The translations under genes were made by a program, and so were the position numbers. A DNA stretch of 64,000 nt from Oscillospiraceae bacterium (GTDB lineage: Bacteria > Bacillota > Clostridia > Oscillospirales > Ruminococcaceae): NCBI GenBank assembly GCA_018110825.1, contig JAGBCL010000095.1:310001-374000 (forward strand), in the 5' to 3' direction. Below the pieces are notes generated by a model. That model made no database searches, was not told the origin of the DNA, and worked only from the letters and a program-made list of their open reading frames with translations. Within the stretch, counting starts at the first letter, position 1, and every line of letters begins with the position of its first letter. Below are positions 1-9,375 of this stretch, piece by piece.

Positions 1-2
1 TT

Positions 3-155
3 GATATGATGAGAATTTCCCTCTATGCACCCGATTATGACCAGGCAAAGCTTATCAGGGATAAGATTATGCTTGACCCCGTAGGATTCTACAGCAAAGT
101 AATCGGATTTGCTCTTGAAAATGAGGAAGAACAGATAAAAATTGATGTTGATTAA
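3..155 (+). CDS. C-terminal end of an unidentified protein (truncated by window edge)
   Basis: An open frame enters from the left edge and stops with TAA at 153-155. The readable part is about 50 codons, contains RISLYAPDYDQAKLIRDKIM, and ends in an acidic EEEQIKIDVD tail. Its codon use resembles that of the neighbours and a good terminator follows directly, so I take it as the 3' end of a real gene transcribed rightwards. The start lies outside the window and no family can be named from this fragment. Confidence 0.6.
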   Translation, partial: DMMRISLYAPDYDQAKLIRDKIMLDPVGFYSKVIGFALENEEEQIKIDVD

Positions 156-160
156 TTTAA

Positions 161-186
161 AGGGTACCATATGGTGCCCTTTTTTG
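161..186 (+). terminator. Rho-independent terminator
   Basis: AGGGTACCAT (161-170) pairs with ATGGTGCCCT (171-180) with one G-U pair, and TTTTTT follows. It closes the transcript of the truncated first gene and separates it from the ABC operon. Confidence 0.8.
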
Positions 187-255
187 TTAGCAGCGTTGAC
201 AATTATAATGAAAACCGTTATACTTATAATTAGAAAAAATGAAAGGACCATGCAT

Positions 256-915
256 ATGAGTTATATCCGTTTTCAGGACGTAAGCAAAAGCTTTAACGGA
301 ATATCCGTAATAAAATCAGTCAGCTTTACAATCGAAAAGGGTGAAATATGCGGCTTTATAGGAAGAAACGGAAGCGGTAAAACCGTTGTGTTCAAGCTTA
401 TGACAGGTCTGCTTGTTCCCGATAAAGGCAGCGTAACATTTGGCGGTGAAAATCTTACAAAGAAGAATCGTTTCTTTGAGTCGCTTGGCGTAATGATTGA
501 AACCCCCGGCTTTATTCCTCATTACAGCGGTCTGAAAAATCTGAAAATTCTTAACTCAATGAGTGCAAATCCCGTACCAACAGAGGAAATATGTGCACTT
601 ATGACAAGATTAGGACTTGACCCGAAAAACCGCAGAGGTGTTCGTACATATTCTCTTGGTATGCGTCAGAAGCTTGGTATTATTCAGGCGGTAATGAACA
701 AGCCCGAGTTGCTTGTCCTCGACGAGCCTATGAACAGCCTCGATACCGAGTCTGTTGCAGAAATTCGTAAGCTTTTTACTGAGCTTAATGAGCAGGGGGC
801 TACAATCATCCTCGCCAGTCATATTTCTGACGATATAGACTCACTTTGCACAAGAAAATTCCGTATCGAAAATTCAACCATTGTTGAGGTGCACGATGAA
901 ATTCTTGTCAACTGA
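256..915 (+). CDS. ABC transporter ATP-binding protein
   Basis: This 219-aa protein is the nucleotide-binding subunit of an ABC-2-like exporter and would energise the two membrane proteins encoded next. Walker A (GRNGSGKT), an ABC signature (YSLGMRQK), Walker B (LLVLDEP) and the switch histidine region (LASHIS) are all visible in order. An in-frame ATG at 250 lies only about 3 nt after the GAAAGGA ribosome site (241-247). The ATG at 256 has normal spacing, so I start there (MSYIRFQDVSK). The 3' end overlaps the next gene by 20 nt, which indicates translational coupling. At 219 aa it is typical of short bacteriocin or multidrug-type ATPases. The substrate is not evident. Confidence 0.93.
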   Translation: MSYIRFQDVSKSFNGISVIKSVSFTIEKGEICGFIGRNGSGKTVVFKLMTGLLVPDKGSVTFGGENLTKKNRFFESLGVMIETPGFIPHYSGLKNLKILNSMSANPVPTEEICALMTRLGLDPKNRRGVRTYSLGMRQKLGIIQAVMNKPELLVLDEPMNSLDTESVAEIRKLFTELNEQGATIILASHISDDIDSLCTRKFRIENSTIVEVHDEILVN

Positions 916-1576
916 CTTAAAGCGTGTAGTAACCGAGCCCGCGTTTTATATAAGCATTGTTTTGAATTTGATTCTTCTTTTCGGAGCAATGACATACTAT
1001 TTAACAGCAGGCGAAACTGAAACCATGTATACCAGTGCACAAGCACTCGCTTTGCCTTTTGCAGCACCCGTACTTGCGGCAATGCCTTACTCTGTGATGA
1101 TTATGCAGGAAAAGGAAACCCGTTTCGGAACACTTATGACAATCAAACTCCGCAAAAGCGGATACCAGCTTGCACGTCTGCTTACAAGCGGGATTTCGGG
1201 TGCACTTGCCCTGCTCATTCCACAGCTTGTGCTGTTTTTAGTGTGCCTTTGCATAGGCGGAGTGCCCGATTTTGCTTTTGCACTTAAATGCCTCATTCTG
1301 CCGATTACTTTCGGATTTGGCTATGCCGCAATTTCCTACGGACTGACTTTCGTAAACCACCATCGCTACGTGCCACTTGTAATGCCGCAGGTGTTGTATC
1401 TGCTCTGCATCTACGCATTCCCGCACCTTAAACTGGAACGCTTCTATCCACCACTTGATATTGCACCATCAATCTACGGCGGAGAAATCACCCTACAGCG
1501 TTTTGCCGTGCCGCTTATCCTTACAGCAAGTGCAATCCTGCTTACCCTATACGGAAAGGCAGGTGACCGCAGATGA
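896..1576 (+). CDS. ABC transporter membrane subunit (first)
   Basis: This 226-aa integral membrane protein has about six hydrophobic segments. It begins inside the ATPase gene; the ATG at 896 follows the site GAGGT. Upstream in-frame codons back to 881 are judged not to be the start. The protein resembles ABC-2 permeases in size and layout: an N-terminal cytoplasmic stub, a first membrane span near residue 20, then a broad hydrophobic core. With the following permease it probably forms the heterodimeric channel of the exporter. It overlaps the next gene by 4 nt (ATGA). No sequence motif gives the substrate. Confidence 0.85.
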   Translation: MKFLSTDLKRVVTEPAFYISIVLNLILLFGAMTYYLTAGETETMYTSAQALALPFAAPVLAAMPYSVMIMQEKETRFGTLMTIKLRKSGYQLARLLTSGISGALALLIPQLVLFLVCLCIGGVPDFAFALKCLILPITFGFGYAAISYGLTFVNHHRYVPLVMPQVLYLLCIYAFPHLKLERFYPPLDIAPSIYGGEITLQRFAVPLILTASAILLTLYGKAGDRR

Positions 1577-2325
1577 AACTGAGAGGACTTCGTTTCAGCA
1601 TTTCCGAGCATATCCCCGCGGCAAGATGGTGCCTTGCCCTCGCGGTAATCGCCTTTGTCGCAGTGGTAAGCGTCCATAAATACGTCGATATGGCAGGAAT
1701 GGTAACCTTTTCCGCAATGGAAGTGCTTTTCCTCATACTTACCGACCCGATGAATATCGTGTTCATCTACCTGCCATTGTACCTGTTTGTGGTCTGCGGA
1801 ATAATGTTCGATAACGGCTTCGGCGGAATAGAAATCCTCCGCTGCGGAAGCCGTACAAACTGGCTCGCAGGCAAGCTTGTGACCTACCTTGTGAACAGCG
1901 CTGTCTTTTTTGGAGTAATGTTCGTAATCAACCTTATCATCTGTTCAAGAGCGTTCAATTTCAGCAATGCCTGGTCGGGCGATTTCGTTGGCTTCCGTGT
2001 AATGTCGGGTCAGCCCGCAACGGATTTCACAACCGCACCCGTTCCCACAATAATCGCCGCATCCGCCGCAGTGCTTCTTTTCTATGTCCTCTGCGGCACG
2101 GTAAATATGCTTGTTTCCCTTGCGACAGACAGGGAGTCCGCCGCATTGTTCGTGTCCCTCTTTGCAGGAATAGCACTGGGACTCGGCAATATGCTCGTGC
2201 TTTCCAACAGCGCAGGAAGCCAGCTTCTCCGCTGTCTTGTCCTCGCCGCCGCATCGGCCGCAATGTACGTTTTCTGCATAGCTGCCGTGCGTAAAAAGGA
2301 TTTTGGTGGGAAGAAATTATATTGA
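1573..2325 (+). CDS. ABC transporter membrane subunit (second)
   Basis: This 250-aa integral membrane protein has roughly six membrane segments and starts at an ATG that overlaps the previous stop (ATGA). It is the third gene of the exporter operon. A conserved-looking stretch (GFGGIEILRCGSRTNWLAGK, about residues 83-102) matches the cytoplasmic loop seen in ABC-2 permeases that also contains an RxG-type turn. This suggests it works with the first permease as a heterodimer. No terminator separates it from the small gene that begins 8 nt after its stop, so they are probably co-transcribed. Confidence 0.85.
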   Translation: MKLRGLRFSISEHIPAARWCLALAVIAFVAVVSVHKYVDMAGMVTFSAMEVLFLILTDPMNIVFIYLPLYLFVVCGIMFDNGFGGIEILRCGSRTNWLAGKLVTYLVNSAVFFGVMFVINLIICSRAFNFSNAWSGDFVGFRVMSGQPATDFTTAPVPTIIAASAAVLLFYVLCGTVNMLVSLATDRESAALFVSLFAGIALGLGNMLVLSNSAGSQLLRCLVLAAASAAMYVFCIAAVRKKDFGGKKLY

Positions 2326-2333
2326 GGTGACTT

Positions 2334-2702
2334 ATGATTGTAAGCAGTAATGAGGGTAGATTTGTCTGTAACAGTTATGAAGAATATGAACTGTGCATAG
2401 AAAAATGTTTTTCTAATAAGTCAGACAACGAAATATGGTGTACCCACGGAGAAAAAGAATATCCGTGTTTGTCAGTGCTTGTAAATGGTGAAAAAGCTGT
2501 CTGTAATTATTTCTCTAATAATAATGAGCAGATGTTTGCTTCACTTGGCAACATAAATGAAAAAGGCGTTGTTGAGTTTCTTAATGGTCAGTATGATGTT
2601 GCATCATATCAGGTAATTGCTGTAGATGAAGCTATGAAATGCGTAATATCATTCTACTACTCAGAAGAAAAGCCTGATTGTGTAGAGTGGGAAGAATTAT
2701 AA
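2334..2702 (+). CDS. Imm1-family-like immunity protein
   Basis: This 122-aa soluble acidic protein starts at an ATG 8 nt after the ABC permease stop, with ribosome site TTGAGGTGA. The middle shows CLSVLVNGEKAVCNYF followed by a short glycine-containing turn. The end shows a helix leading to KPDCVEWEEL. The order 'short beta repeat, helix, then P-x-x-V-x-W near the C terminus' is what I know of the Imm1 family, whose members neutralise polymorphic toxins, often deaminases. No toxin gene is adjacent, so it would be an orphan immunity gene carried with the exporter. The family call rests on the motif pattern only. Confidence 0.55.
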   Translation: MIVSSNEGRFVCNSYEEYELCIEKCFSNKSDNEIWCTHGEKEYPCLSVLVNGEKAVCNYFSNNNEQMFASLGNINEKGVVEFLNGQYDVASYQVIAVDEAMKCVISFYYSEEKPDCVEWEEL

Positions 2703-2759
2703 ACTCCACACTCCACTCTCCAAATTCCACACTCAATCAAAAAGAAAGGAGTCGTGCTG

Positions 2760-3815
2760 ATGAAAACAATAAAAATAATAGCAATCATAATCGTCGGCAC
2801 GATAAGCGTTTTGCTTGCGTCACATTTTACCGAAAAGTACGTCGCAGAAGCCGCCGAAAAGGATAAAACCCTTGCCGAAGCAATCGTACAGGGACAGCTT
2901 CAGGCTGAAATCCAGAAAGCCGAGGAGCAAGCCAAGGAGCAGCTTGGCGATAAGCTTGCCGTTACCGATGTGGAACTGAAAGGGCAGGAAAGCGCTGTTA
3001 CAACAACACCCCTCGTTCCAGAAACAGAGTACATTGAGCTGACAACTATCCCGACTGAAACATTCACAACCGTGACACTCCCAACAGAAAAAGAAACGGA
3101 AGCAACAACTATTACCGAGGAAATTCCCGAAGAAATTATAACAGAGTTTACAAGGGGCGGTTTGCTTCCGACTGACAGAAAGGGAATACCGCTGAAAACT
3201 ATGTTTACTATTTCAGCTGATGAGCAGAATCGTGTTACAAAATTCCTTATCGACCACTATTTCCTCAACGGCAACGTCTACGTCAAGCAAGAAGCCCGTC
3301 CAGAACTGAAAGAGAAGAAAAAGCTTGCCGACGATATGGAGGACAACGTAATTACAACATTGAATTTGGTGCTTGACAGCATAAATATGACCGACCTTGC
3401 CAGTCTTATGACAGCCGATTACGGAGAACTCCGTGATGAAGTTGTAACACTCCGTGATGACTTTGAAAAGAATTATAAAAATGCTTATCAGCACGGTGAG
3501 TTGTTTGGTGCAATGTATGATGACAGCCTTGCCTACTTCAACAGGCTTATCAAGGCACTTGACCGACTTGCGGTTGCCGCTGATGAGTACGCAAAAACAA
3601 CAAATCCATTACTTGCTGTCGGTCTGCTTGCAAGTACACTGGATGATGTTGTAATTCCCGAAATTATGGCAGTTTTGGAGCAATCCTTTGACCTCGTGGA
3701 AACTTCTCAGGAGATTTTCCTTGAGGGTACACAAGGCGTAAAGCTTCTGACCCGTGACGAAGTAAAAGATATAATAATAAACCCTGCCCTCGTTCTTGAT
3801 ACAGGACTTGCATAA
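2760..3815 (+). CDS. Membrane-anchored helical protein of the MoxR operon
   Basis: This 351-aa protein starts at the ATG at 2760, 8 nt after AAAGGAG. A GTG at 2754 also reads in frame but is too close to the ribosome site. Residues 1-22 form a hydrophobic signal anchor. A Glu/Gln/Lys-rich coiled-coil stretch follows at about 28-65, then a Thr/Glu-rich flexible region at about 82-130. The C-terminal part from about residue 140 is mainly helical. It is the first gene of an operon with MoxR and DUF58 genes 17 nt and more downstream, so it may be an envelope substrate or partner of that chaperone pair. I recognise no named domain. Confidence 0.75.
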   Translation: MKTIKIIAIIIVGTISVLLASHFTEKYVAEAAEKDKTLAEAIVQGQLQAEIQKAEEQAKEQLGDKLAVTDVELKGQESAVTTTPLVPETEYIELTTIPTETFTTVTLPTEKETEATTITEEIPEEIITEFTRGGLLPTDRKGIPLKTMFTISADEQNRVTKFLIDHYFLNGNVYVKQEARPELKEKKKLADDMEDNVITTLNLVLDSINMTDLASLMTADYGELRDEVVTLRDDFEKNYKNAYQHGELFGAMYDDSLAYFNRLIKALDRLAVAADEYAKTTNPLLAVGLLASTLDDVVIPEIMAVLEQSFDLVETSQEIFLEGTQGVKLLTRDEVKDIIINPALVLDTGLA

Positions 3816-3832
3816 AAGAAAGGAACAAAGCT

Positions 3833-4762
3833 ATGGACGCAAAAATTCAGCTTCTTATCGGAAATATCGAAAAGGTGATTGTTGGCAAGCGTATCCCAAT
3901 TATGCAGACAATCTGTGCACTTCTTACTGAGGGGCACGTCCTTGTGGAGGACGTCCCGGGCGTGGGTAAAACACAGCTTGCAGCGGCACTGTCAAAGTCT
4001 GTTGACGGCGTGTTCAGCCGTGTGCAGATGACCCCTGACATCATGCCGTCGGATATCACAGGTTTCTCAATGCTGAACCGTGAAACTGGTGAGTTTGAGT
4101 ACCGAAAGGGTGCGGCTTTTTGTAACTTCCTCCTTGCTGACGAAATCAACCGTGCTTCGCCGAAGGCACAGTCCTCACTTCTTGAGGTAATGGAAGAACA
4201 TCAGGTCAGCATTGACGGTGCAACCTATGTTCTGCCTAAGCCGTTCATGGTTCTTGCAACGCAGAATCCTGTTGAAACCTATGGTACATATCATCTTCCC
4301 GAAGCACAGATGGACCGATTTGCAATGAAAATCAGTATGGGTTATCCGACAGCAGAAGAGGAGTTGTCCATTCTTGACAGAAATGAGTTTGAGAATCCTG
4401 TAACAAAAATTTCTCCTGTGCTTAAAATTGAGGATATCGTTGAACTTCAGGAAAAGGTCAAGCAGGTTCATGCCGAAGAAAAGGTAAAAAATTACATTAT
4501 CGGCATTGTAACTGCAACTCGCAATGACGAGGGTATCAAGCTTGGTGTAAGTCCCCGAGGAAGCATTGCACTATATAAATCCGCTAAAGCGTGGGCATTT
4601 ATGGATGGACGTGACTACATTACTCCTCAGGATGTAAAGGACTGTTGCGTGTGTACGCTTGCCCATAGGATAATGCTTTCACCTAAGGGCAAATCGATGT
4701 ACCAGAATGCAGAAAGTGCTTTTGAGAATATTCTCAGCAGGGTTGCTGTGCCAACGAAATAA
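3833..4762 (+). CDS. MoxR-type AAA+ ATPase
   Basis: This 309-aa AAA+ ATPase has the MoxR layout: Walker A in DVPGVGKTQLA, Walker B in LLADEINRASPK, sensor 1 in LATQNP, and a C-terminal helical lid with SPRGSIAL. MoxR proteins act as chaperone-like ATPases that mature or regulate partner proteins, usually encoded beside DUF58 and vWA genes. Here the DUF58 gene follows 15 nt later, and a membrane-anchored protein precedes. No vWA or transglutaminase gene is present in this operon, which is shorter than the common arrangement. Confidence 0.95.
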   Translation: MDAKIQLLIGNIEKVIVGKRIPIMQTICALLTEGHVLVEDVPGVGKTQLAAALSKSVDGVFSRVQMTPDIMPSDITGFSMLNRETGEFEYRKGAAFCNFLLADEINRASPKAQSSLLEVMEEHQVSIDGATYVLPKPFMVLATQNPVETYGTYHLPEAQMDRFAMKISMGYPTAEEELSILDRNEFENPVTKISPVLKIEDIVELQEKVKQVHAEEKVKNYIIGIVTATRNDEGIKLGVSPRGSIALYKSAKAWAFMDGRDYITPQDVKDCCVCTLAHRIMLSPKGKSMYQNAESAFENILSRVAVPTK

Positions 4763-4777
4763 AGCGGGTTTTACGAT

Positions 4778-5959
4778 ATGAAGTTTTTTGTAAATGTTTT
4801 ATTGTACCTTGTGGCAATAGGAATGGGCATTGTCTTTGCACTTTTCCTTTCTGCACCAATCGGCTGGACATTTGTATATATGCTTGTATGTGCACCTGTT
4901 TTTTCCTTTGGGATAACCTTGTTCCTTACTAAAAATGACAGAGTAGCTATAATTTCCGATACTGACCGCACAATGCTGTATAAAGGCGAATATTCAACAC
5001 TCCGAATTATCGTGCGCAACAAAAGTATATTTCCCGTTCCTGCTGTAAAAATAAGAATTGCCGCATCAGGAGGACTTGTGCCCGAAGATGATTGCAGCTG
5101 TTACGTGGTAAGTGTATTACCCAGAAGCGAAAGCGTTGTCGAAATCAAATACAAAGCAAAAGTATGGGGAAAGTACACAGTAGGTTCGGAAAGTGCATTT
5201 CTTCATGATTTTATGGGTTTTTTCAAGTTCAGAATGTCATGTCTGAATTCAGTTAATGAAATAAAGGTATTTCCTGATATTCCCGAAATTCAAGGCGATT
5301 CGCCGCTTCTGCGTTCTGCAGTTGAAGCGGCACGTTTTTCAGATGACAGCGAGGAAACAACTGAAAAGGAAAGTGTAACAGGCTTTTCGGGAATACCTGG
5401 ATATACTCACAGAGAGTATGTTGAAGGTGACCCGGTTCGCCGTATTAACTGGAAGCTTTCATCAAAGCGTGATAAATACATGGTAAGACTTGATGACGAA
5501 ATCGAGTCAGTCAAGCAGAATATTGTTCTTGACAGCGTTGGCGGAAATAATATCTATGAAAATGAGCGTGCAGTTGAGGGAATGCTCGCAGCTGCACTTG
5601 GCTTGCTAAAATGCGGTTTTGAGTCAACGGTTTACTGCCGTTTTAACGGGATTTATGAAACCTTTGCAATTTCAGAACCCGGAGATGTTTCGGTTTTGCA
5701 GATGCGGCTTGCGGATTTCAGTTTTGACCGCGTAAACAAGAAGCATAGTCGTATTCCGGTTGATGAAATTACATCATCAGGCAGTTCAGGAGCAATGATG
5801 GTTTATACATCTCTTTTTGACAGCGGATTGAGCAGCGGAATTTCATTTGCTGAAGAGCAGGGAATCACCTGTGCCGTCGTAACTTCGGAAAAAAGCATCA
5901 GTGCAAGCGCAAACCGCTTGTGGAGAATAAATGAAGACTATTCGGCAGAACTGCTGTGA
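4778..5959 (+). CDS. DUF58 domain membrane protein
   Basis: This 393-aa protein has two N-terminal membrane spans (about residues 5-24 and 28-48), then an immunoglobulin-like region, then the DUF58 core. That core is recognised by HREYVEGDPVRRINWKLSS, the usual Y-x-x-GD-x-x-RxIxW signature, near residues 209-228. DUF58 proteins pair with MoxR ATPases, and the DUF58 region is distantly related to vWA domains. The gene ends the operon: about 120 nt downstream there is a strong hairpin at 6082-6115. Confidence 0.92.
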   Translation: MKFFVNVLLYLVAIGMGIVFALFLSAPIGWTFVYMLVCAPVFSFGITLFLTKNDRVAIISDTDRTMLYKGEYSTLRIIVRNKSIFPVPAVKIRIAASGGLVPEDDCSCYVVSVLPRSESVVEIKYKAKVWGKYTVGSESAFLHDFMGFFKFRMSCLNSVNEIKVFPDIPEIQGDSPLLRSAVEAARFSDDSEETTEKESVTGFSGIPGYTHREYVEGDPVRRINWKLSSKRDKYMVRLDDEIESVKQNIVLDSVGGNNIYENERAVEGMLAAALGLLKCGFESTVYCRFNGIYETFAISEPGDVSVLQMRLADFSFDRVNKKHSRIPVDEITSSGSSGAMMVYTSLFDSGLSSGISFAEEQGITCAVVTSEKSISASANRLWRINEDYSAELL

Positions 5960-6015
5960 TGAAATTTGATGGGAAATAATCTGTACAGTAACTGCTGGAT
6001 TTTATAATGTACATA

Positions 6016-6024
6016 TGGTATAAT
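6016..6024 (+). promoter_or_regulatory. Extended -10 promoter-like element in the gap after the DUF58 gene
   Basis: TGGTATAAT occurs at 6016-6024, an extended -10 with only a weak -35 (TGGATT, 5996-6001). It lies about 60 nt before the terminator at 6082-6115 and no reading frame sits between them. It could drive a short RNA of about 85 nt. The rest of the 5960-6256 gap holds a pyrimidine-rich stretch (6052-6080) and the promoter of the next gene. Confidence 0.35.
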
Positions 6025-6081
6025 ACAATCGTAACGAACTCCAAACGTTATTCTCCTTTCTTTTTACTTTCTTTCTTTTTC

Positions 6082-6115
6082 ACAAAAGTCCGTGCCTTTG
6101 GGTGCGGACTTTTGT
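6082..6115 (+). terminator. Hairpin terminator downstream of the MoxR/DUF58 operon
   Basis: ACAAAAGTCCG (6082-6092) pairs perfectly with CGGACTTTTGT (6105-6115). The U-rich side is inside the stem rather than after it, so strength is uncertain. The position fits the end of the operon or of a short RNA. Confidence 0.65.
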
Positions 6116-6152
6116 CATTGAGTGAAATTTGTGTGAAAAAATTGGAATTTTG

Positions 6153-6181
6153 TTGACAGCAAAAGGCTTTGAGAGTATAAT
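6153..6181 (+). promoter_or_regulatory. Sigma-A promoter for the fused ABC transporter gene
   Basis: A consensus -35 TTGACA (6153-6158) and -10 TATAAT (6176-6181) are separated by 17 bp. The site lies 75 nt upstream of the start codon at 6257. Confidence 0.85.
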
Positions 6182-6256
6182 TAGAAAGTTAGAAAGTTAT
6201 TTTCTTAACAATGTTACCAAACGCTTTTATATATTGAATTTGGAGGCAGTATAGCA

Positions 6257-9200
6257 ATGCTGGAACTGAAGCAAATCAAAAAAGATTATCCCGCAGGTGA
6301 CGGAGTTGTTCATGCACTTAAAGGTATCGACCTGCAATTCCGTAAATCTGAATTTGTGTCCATTCTCGGACCATCAGGCTGCGGAAAGACAACCATGCTC
6401 AACATCATCGGTGGTCTTGACGGATATACAGAAGGCGACCTCGTTATTAACGGTACATCTACAAAGAAATTCAAGGACAGAGATTGGGACGCTTACAGAA
6501 ACCACTCTATCGGTTTTGTATTCCAGAGCTATAACCTTATCCCGCACCAGTCTGTTCTTCAGAACGTTGAGCTTGCACTTACACTTTCAGGTGTATCAAA
6601 AGCTGAACGCCGTGAAAGAGCAAAGAAGGCTCTCGAAGATGTTGGACTTGGTGACCAGCTTAAAAAGAAGCCAAGTGAAATGTCAGGCGGACAGATGCAG
6701 CGTGTTGCAATTGCCCGTGCTCTTGTAAACAATCCTGATATTATCCTTGCCGACGAACCAACAGGCGCACTTGATACGGAAACAAGCGTGCAGGTAATGG
6801 AAATCCTAAAGAATATCTCCAAGGACAGACTTATCGTTATGGTTACCCATAACCCTGAGCTTGCTGAGCAGTATTCTTCCAGAATAATCAGAATGCTTGA
6901 TGGTGTGATTACCGACGATTCAATGCCACTTACCGAGGAAGAAATTATTGCAGAAAAGAAAGCTGTTGAAGAAGCAAACAAGGAAGCAAAGAAAACCAAG
7001 AAGCCTTCTATGTCTTTCGGTACTTCCTTTATGCTGTCCCTTAAAAACCTGTTTACAAAGAAAGGCAGAACGATTCTTACTGCCTTTGCAGGTTCAATCG
7101 GTATTATCGGTATCGCTCTTATTCTTGCGATTTCCACAGGTATGACAGCCTATATCAACGATGTTCAGGAAAGCACACTTTCTGCTTATCCTCTTACTCT
7201 CGAAGCAACAACCGTTGAAATGTCTGCTCTTATGGAAGCATTTATGAATGTTGACTCCGAAGATACAGCACACGAAAATGATGCTGTATATAAGAAAACC
7301 GCTCTTTACGATATGATTAATGCAATGAATAATATCGAAACCAGCGAGAATGACCTGAAAGCATTCGATGAGTTTCTTACAGCTAAGATTGCAGATAAGG
7401 AATCTGACCTTTCAAAAGCTGTAAACGGTGTGCAGTATGGTTATGGTCTCGATATGCAGATTTACACAGAATCTGTTGATGATAAGATTATCAATACCAA
7501 CCTCGAAGAAATTATCATAGACCTTATGCTCCAGTATGTTGGTATGGATATGTCATCCATGGTTGAAATGTCCAACTCAAATATGGCAAGTATGTCATCT
7601 ATGAGCTCAATGGGAGGAATGAAGCTTTGGCAGGAAATGCTCCCTGGTGAAAATGGTGCACCTATAAACGACCTTATCCTCGACCAGTATGAAGTTGTTT
7701 ACGGTGCATGGCCAAACAGCTATGATGAAGTAGTGCTTGTTGTTGATAAGAACAACGAGCTTGATGATATTGTTCTCTATGCTCTCGGTCTTGTTTCCGA
7801 AGGCGAAATTGAAGACCTTGCTTCTGCTGCAATTGATAAAGTTGAACTTACAGACAGAGGCACAACAAAGTGGACATATGAAGATATCTGCGGAAGAGAA
7901 TATAAAACAATCCTCAATGCAGACTGCTATCATTATGACGATGCAACAGGGCTTTATACAGATATGCGTGAAACAGAGGCAGGGCTTCGTTATCTCTATG
8001 ACAATGCTCTTACAATGAAGGTGTCAGGTATTATTCGCCCAAGAGAGGATGCTGACACAGCAATGCTTTCAGGTTACATTGCATATACAAGCGACCTTAC
8101 AAAGTATCTTATTGAAAAAGCAGATGGAACTGATGTAATCAAAGCTCAGCTTGAAAATCCTGATACAGATGTTATTACGGGTCTTCCATTTGACTCCACA
8201 ACAGGAAGCCTTTCCGATGCGGATAAGAAGGCGGCACTTCTTGAATACCTTGAGGGACTTGATACAAACGGCAAGGCGGCTGCTTATATCGCAATCAGTT
8301 CTGTTCCTACAGAGGAATTTGTTCAGCAGCAGATAGAAGCAACACTTGGTTCTATGACCCGTGAGGATATTGAAGCAACTCTTTCTGAGGCACTCAGTAC
8401 ACAAGTAGGTGTTTCAACTGATGAAATTACTTCTTATTTTGAATCAATGAGCGACGATGAAATGAATGAGTTTTTCTCAGAAATGATGAAGGAACAGATT
8501 AAGATTCAGTATGCAACGGAAATTGTCGCACAGATGGCAGCAATGACACCTGACCAGCTTGCAGGTGCACTTGATATGGCAATTCCGACATATACCGATG
8601 AACAGGCTGCTCTTTATTATGACGAGATAATGCATTTCTCTGACTCCACATATGAGGATAACCTGAAAGCAATGGGTTACGTTGACCTTGAATATCCTGC
8701 AACAATCAATATCTATGCATCTTCTTTTGAAAATAAGGATGTAATAGTTGCTGCAATCGATGAATACAACTCGTCTGTTGAAGAACTGAAGCAGATTAAG
8801 TATACGGATTATCTCGGTATCATGATGTCTTCCATTACAACAATCATTAATGCAATCACATATGTCCTTATCGCATTCGTTGCAATTTCCCTCGTTGTTT
8901 CTTCTATTATGATTGGTGTTATAACACTTATCTCTGTTCAGGAAAGAACAAAGGAAATCGGTATTCTCCGTGCAATCGGTGCATCAAAGAAGGATGTTTC
9001 CGGCATGTTCAATGCAGAAACCGTTATCGTTGGCTTCACAGCAGGACTCATTGGTGTTGTTGTAACTTATATCCTTTGTATTCCAATCAATATCATCATG
9101 TATAATCTTACTGAAATCAGCAACCTTAAAGCAATCCTTCCTGTTCCCGCAGCAGCAATTCTTGTTCTTATCAGTGTGCTTCTTACACTCGTTTCTGGTA

Positions 9201-9259
9201 TCATCCCATCTAGAAGTGCAGCTAAGAAAGACCCCGTTGTTGCACTCCGTACAGAATAA
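6257..9259 (+). CDS. Fused ABC transporter: ATPase plus FtsX/MacB-type permease
   Basis: This 1000-aa protein starts at an ATG 10 nt after GGAGG. Residues 1-225 form a MacB/LolD-type ATPase, with Walker A GPSGCGKT, signature [12 protein letters not shown] and Walker [11 protein letters not shown] linker leads to a first membrane span (about 274-298), a very long extracellular region (about 300-850), and three C-terminal spans with the FtsX-type [20 protein letters not shown] loop. Such fused Firmicute transporters act in mechanotransmission or peptide and antibiotic defence rather than simple transport. The ectodomain is unusually rich in Met at about residues 424-461. The gene has its own promoter and terminator, and a MarR regulator follows. 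Confidence 0.93.
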   Translation: MLELKQIKKDYPAGDGVVHALKGIDLQFRKSEFVSILGPSGCGKTTMLNIIGGLDGYTEGDLVINGTSTKKFKDRDWDAYRNHSIGFVFQSYNLIPHQSVLQNVELALTLSGVSKAERRERAKKALEDVGLGDQLKKKPSEMSGGQMQRVAIARALVNNPDIILADEPTGALDTETSVQVMEILKNISKDRLIVMVTHNPELAEQYSSRIIRMLDGVITDDSMPLTEEEIIAEKKAVEEANKEAKKTKKPSMSFGTSFMLSLKNLFTKKGRTILTAFAGSIGIIGIALILAISTGMTAYINDVQESTLSAYPLTLEATTVEMSALMEAFMNVDSEDTAHENDAVYKKTALYDMINAMNNIETSENDLKAFDEFLTAKIADKESDLSKAVNGVQYGYGLDMQIYTESVDDKIINTNLEEIIIDLMLQYVGMDMSSMVEMSNSNMASMSSMSSMGGMKLWQEMLPGENGAPINDLILDQYEVVYGAWPNSYDEVVLVVDKNNELDDIVLYALGLVSEGEIEDLASAAIDKVELTDRGTTKWTYEDICGREYKTILNADCYHYDDATGLYTDMRETEAGLRYLYDNALTMKVSGIIRPREDADTAMLSGYIAYTSDLTKYLIEKADGTDVIKAQLENPDTDVITGLPFDSTTGSLSDADKKAALLEYLEGLDTNGKAAAYIAISSVPTEEFVQQQIEATLGSMTREDIEATLSEALSTQVGVSTDEITSYFESMSDDEMNEFFSEMMKEQIKIQYATEIVAQMAAMTPDQLAGALDMAIPTYTDEQAALYYDEIMHFSDSTYEDNLKAMGYVDLEYPATINIYASSFENKDVIVAAIDEYNSSVEELKQIKYTDYLGIMMSSITTIINAITYVLIAFVAISLVVSSIMIGVITLISVQERTKEIGILRAIGASKKDVSGMFNAETVIVGFTAGLIGVVVTYILCIPINIIMYNLTEISNLKAILPVPAAAILVLISVLLTLVSGIIPSRSAAKKDPVVALRTE

Positions 9260-9267
9260 TAAAATTA

Positions 9268-9294
9268 AACGGCAAGGCATGTCCTTGCCGTTTT
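9268..9294 (+). terminator. Rho-independent terminator
   Basis: AACGGCAAGG (9268-9277) pairs with CCTTGCCGTT (9283-9292), followed by TTTT. It closes the fused ABC transporter gene just before the MarR promoter. Confidence 0.9.
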
Positions 9295-9306
9295 GCTGTT
9301 AATGTT

Positions 9307-9353
9307 GTTGACAAATCAACAGCAGTGGTGTATAATGAAGTTGATATGTCAAC
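9307..9353 (+). promoter_or_regulatory. marR promoter with two identical-arm palindromic operators
   Basis: The promoter is TTGACA (9308-9313), 17 bp, TATAAT (9331-9336). GTTGA-N4-TCAAC occurs twice, at 9307-9320 over the -35 and at 9340-9353 just after the -10. The centres are 33 bp apart, about three helical turns. MarR proteins bind such short palindromes as dimers, so autorepression is the simplest reading. Confidence 0.8.
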
Positions 9354-9375
9354 AAAATACAACGGAGGAGAATAT

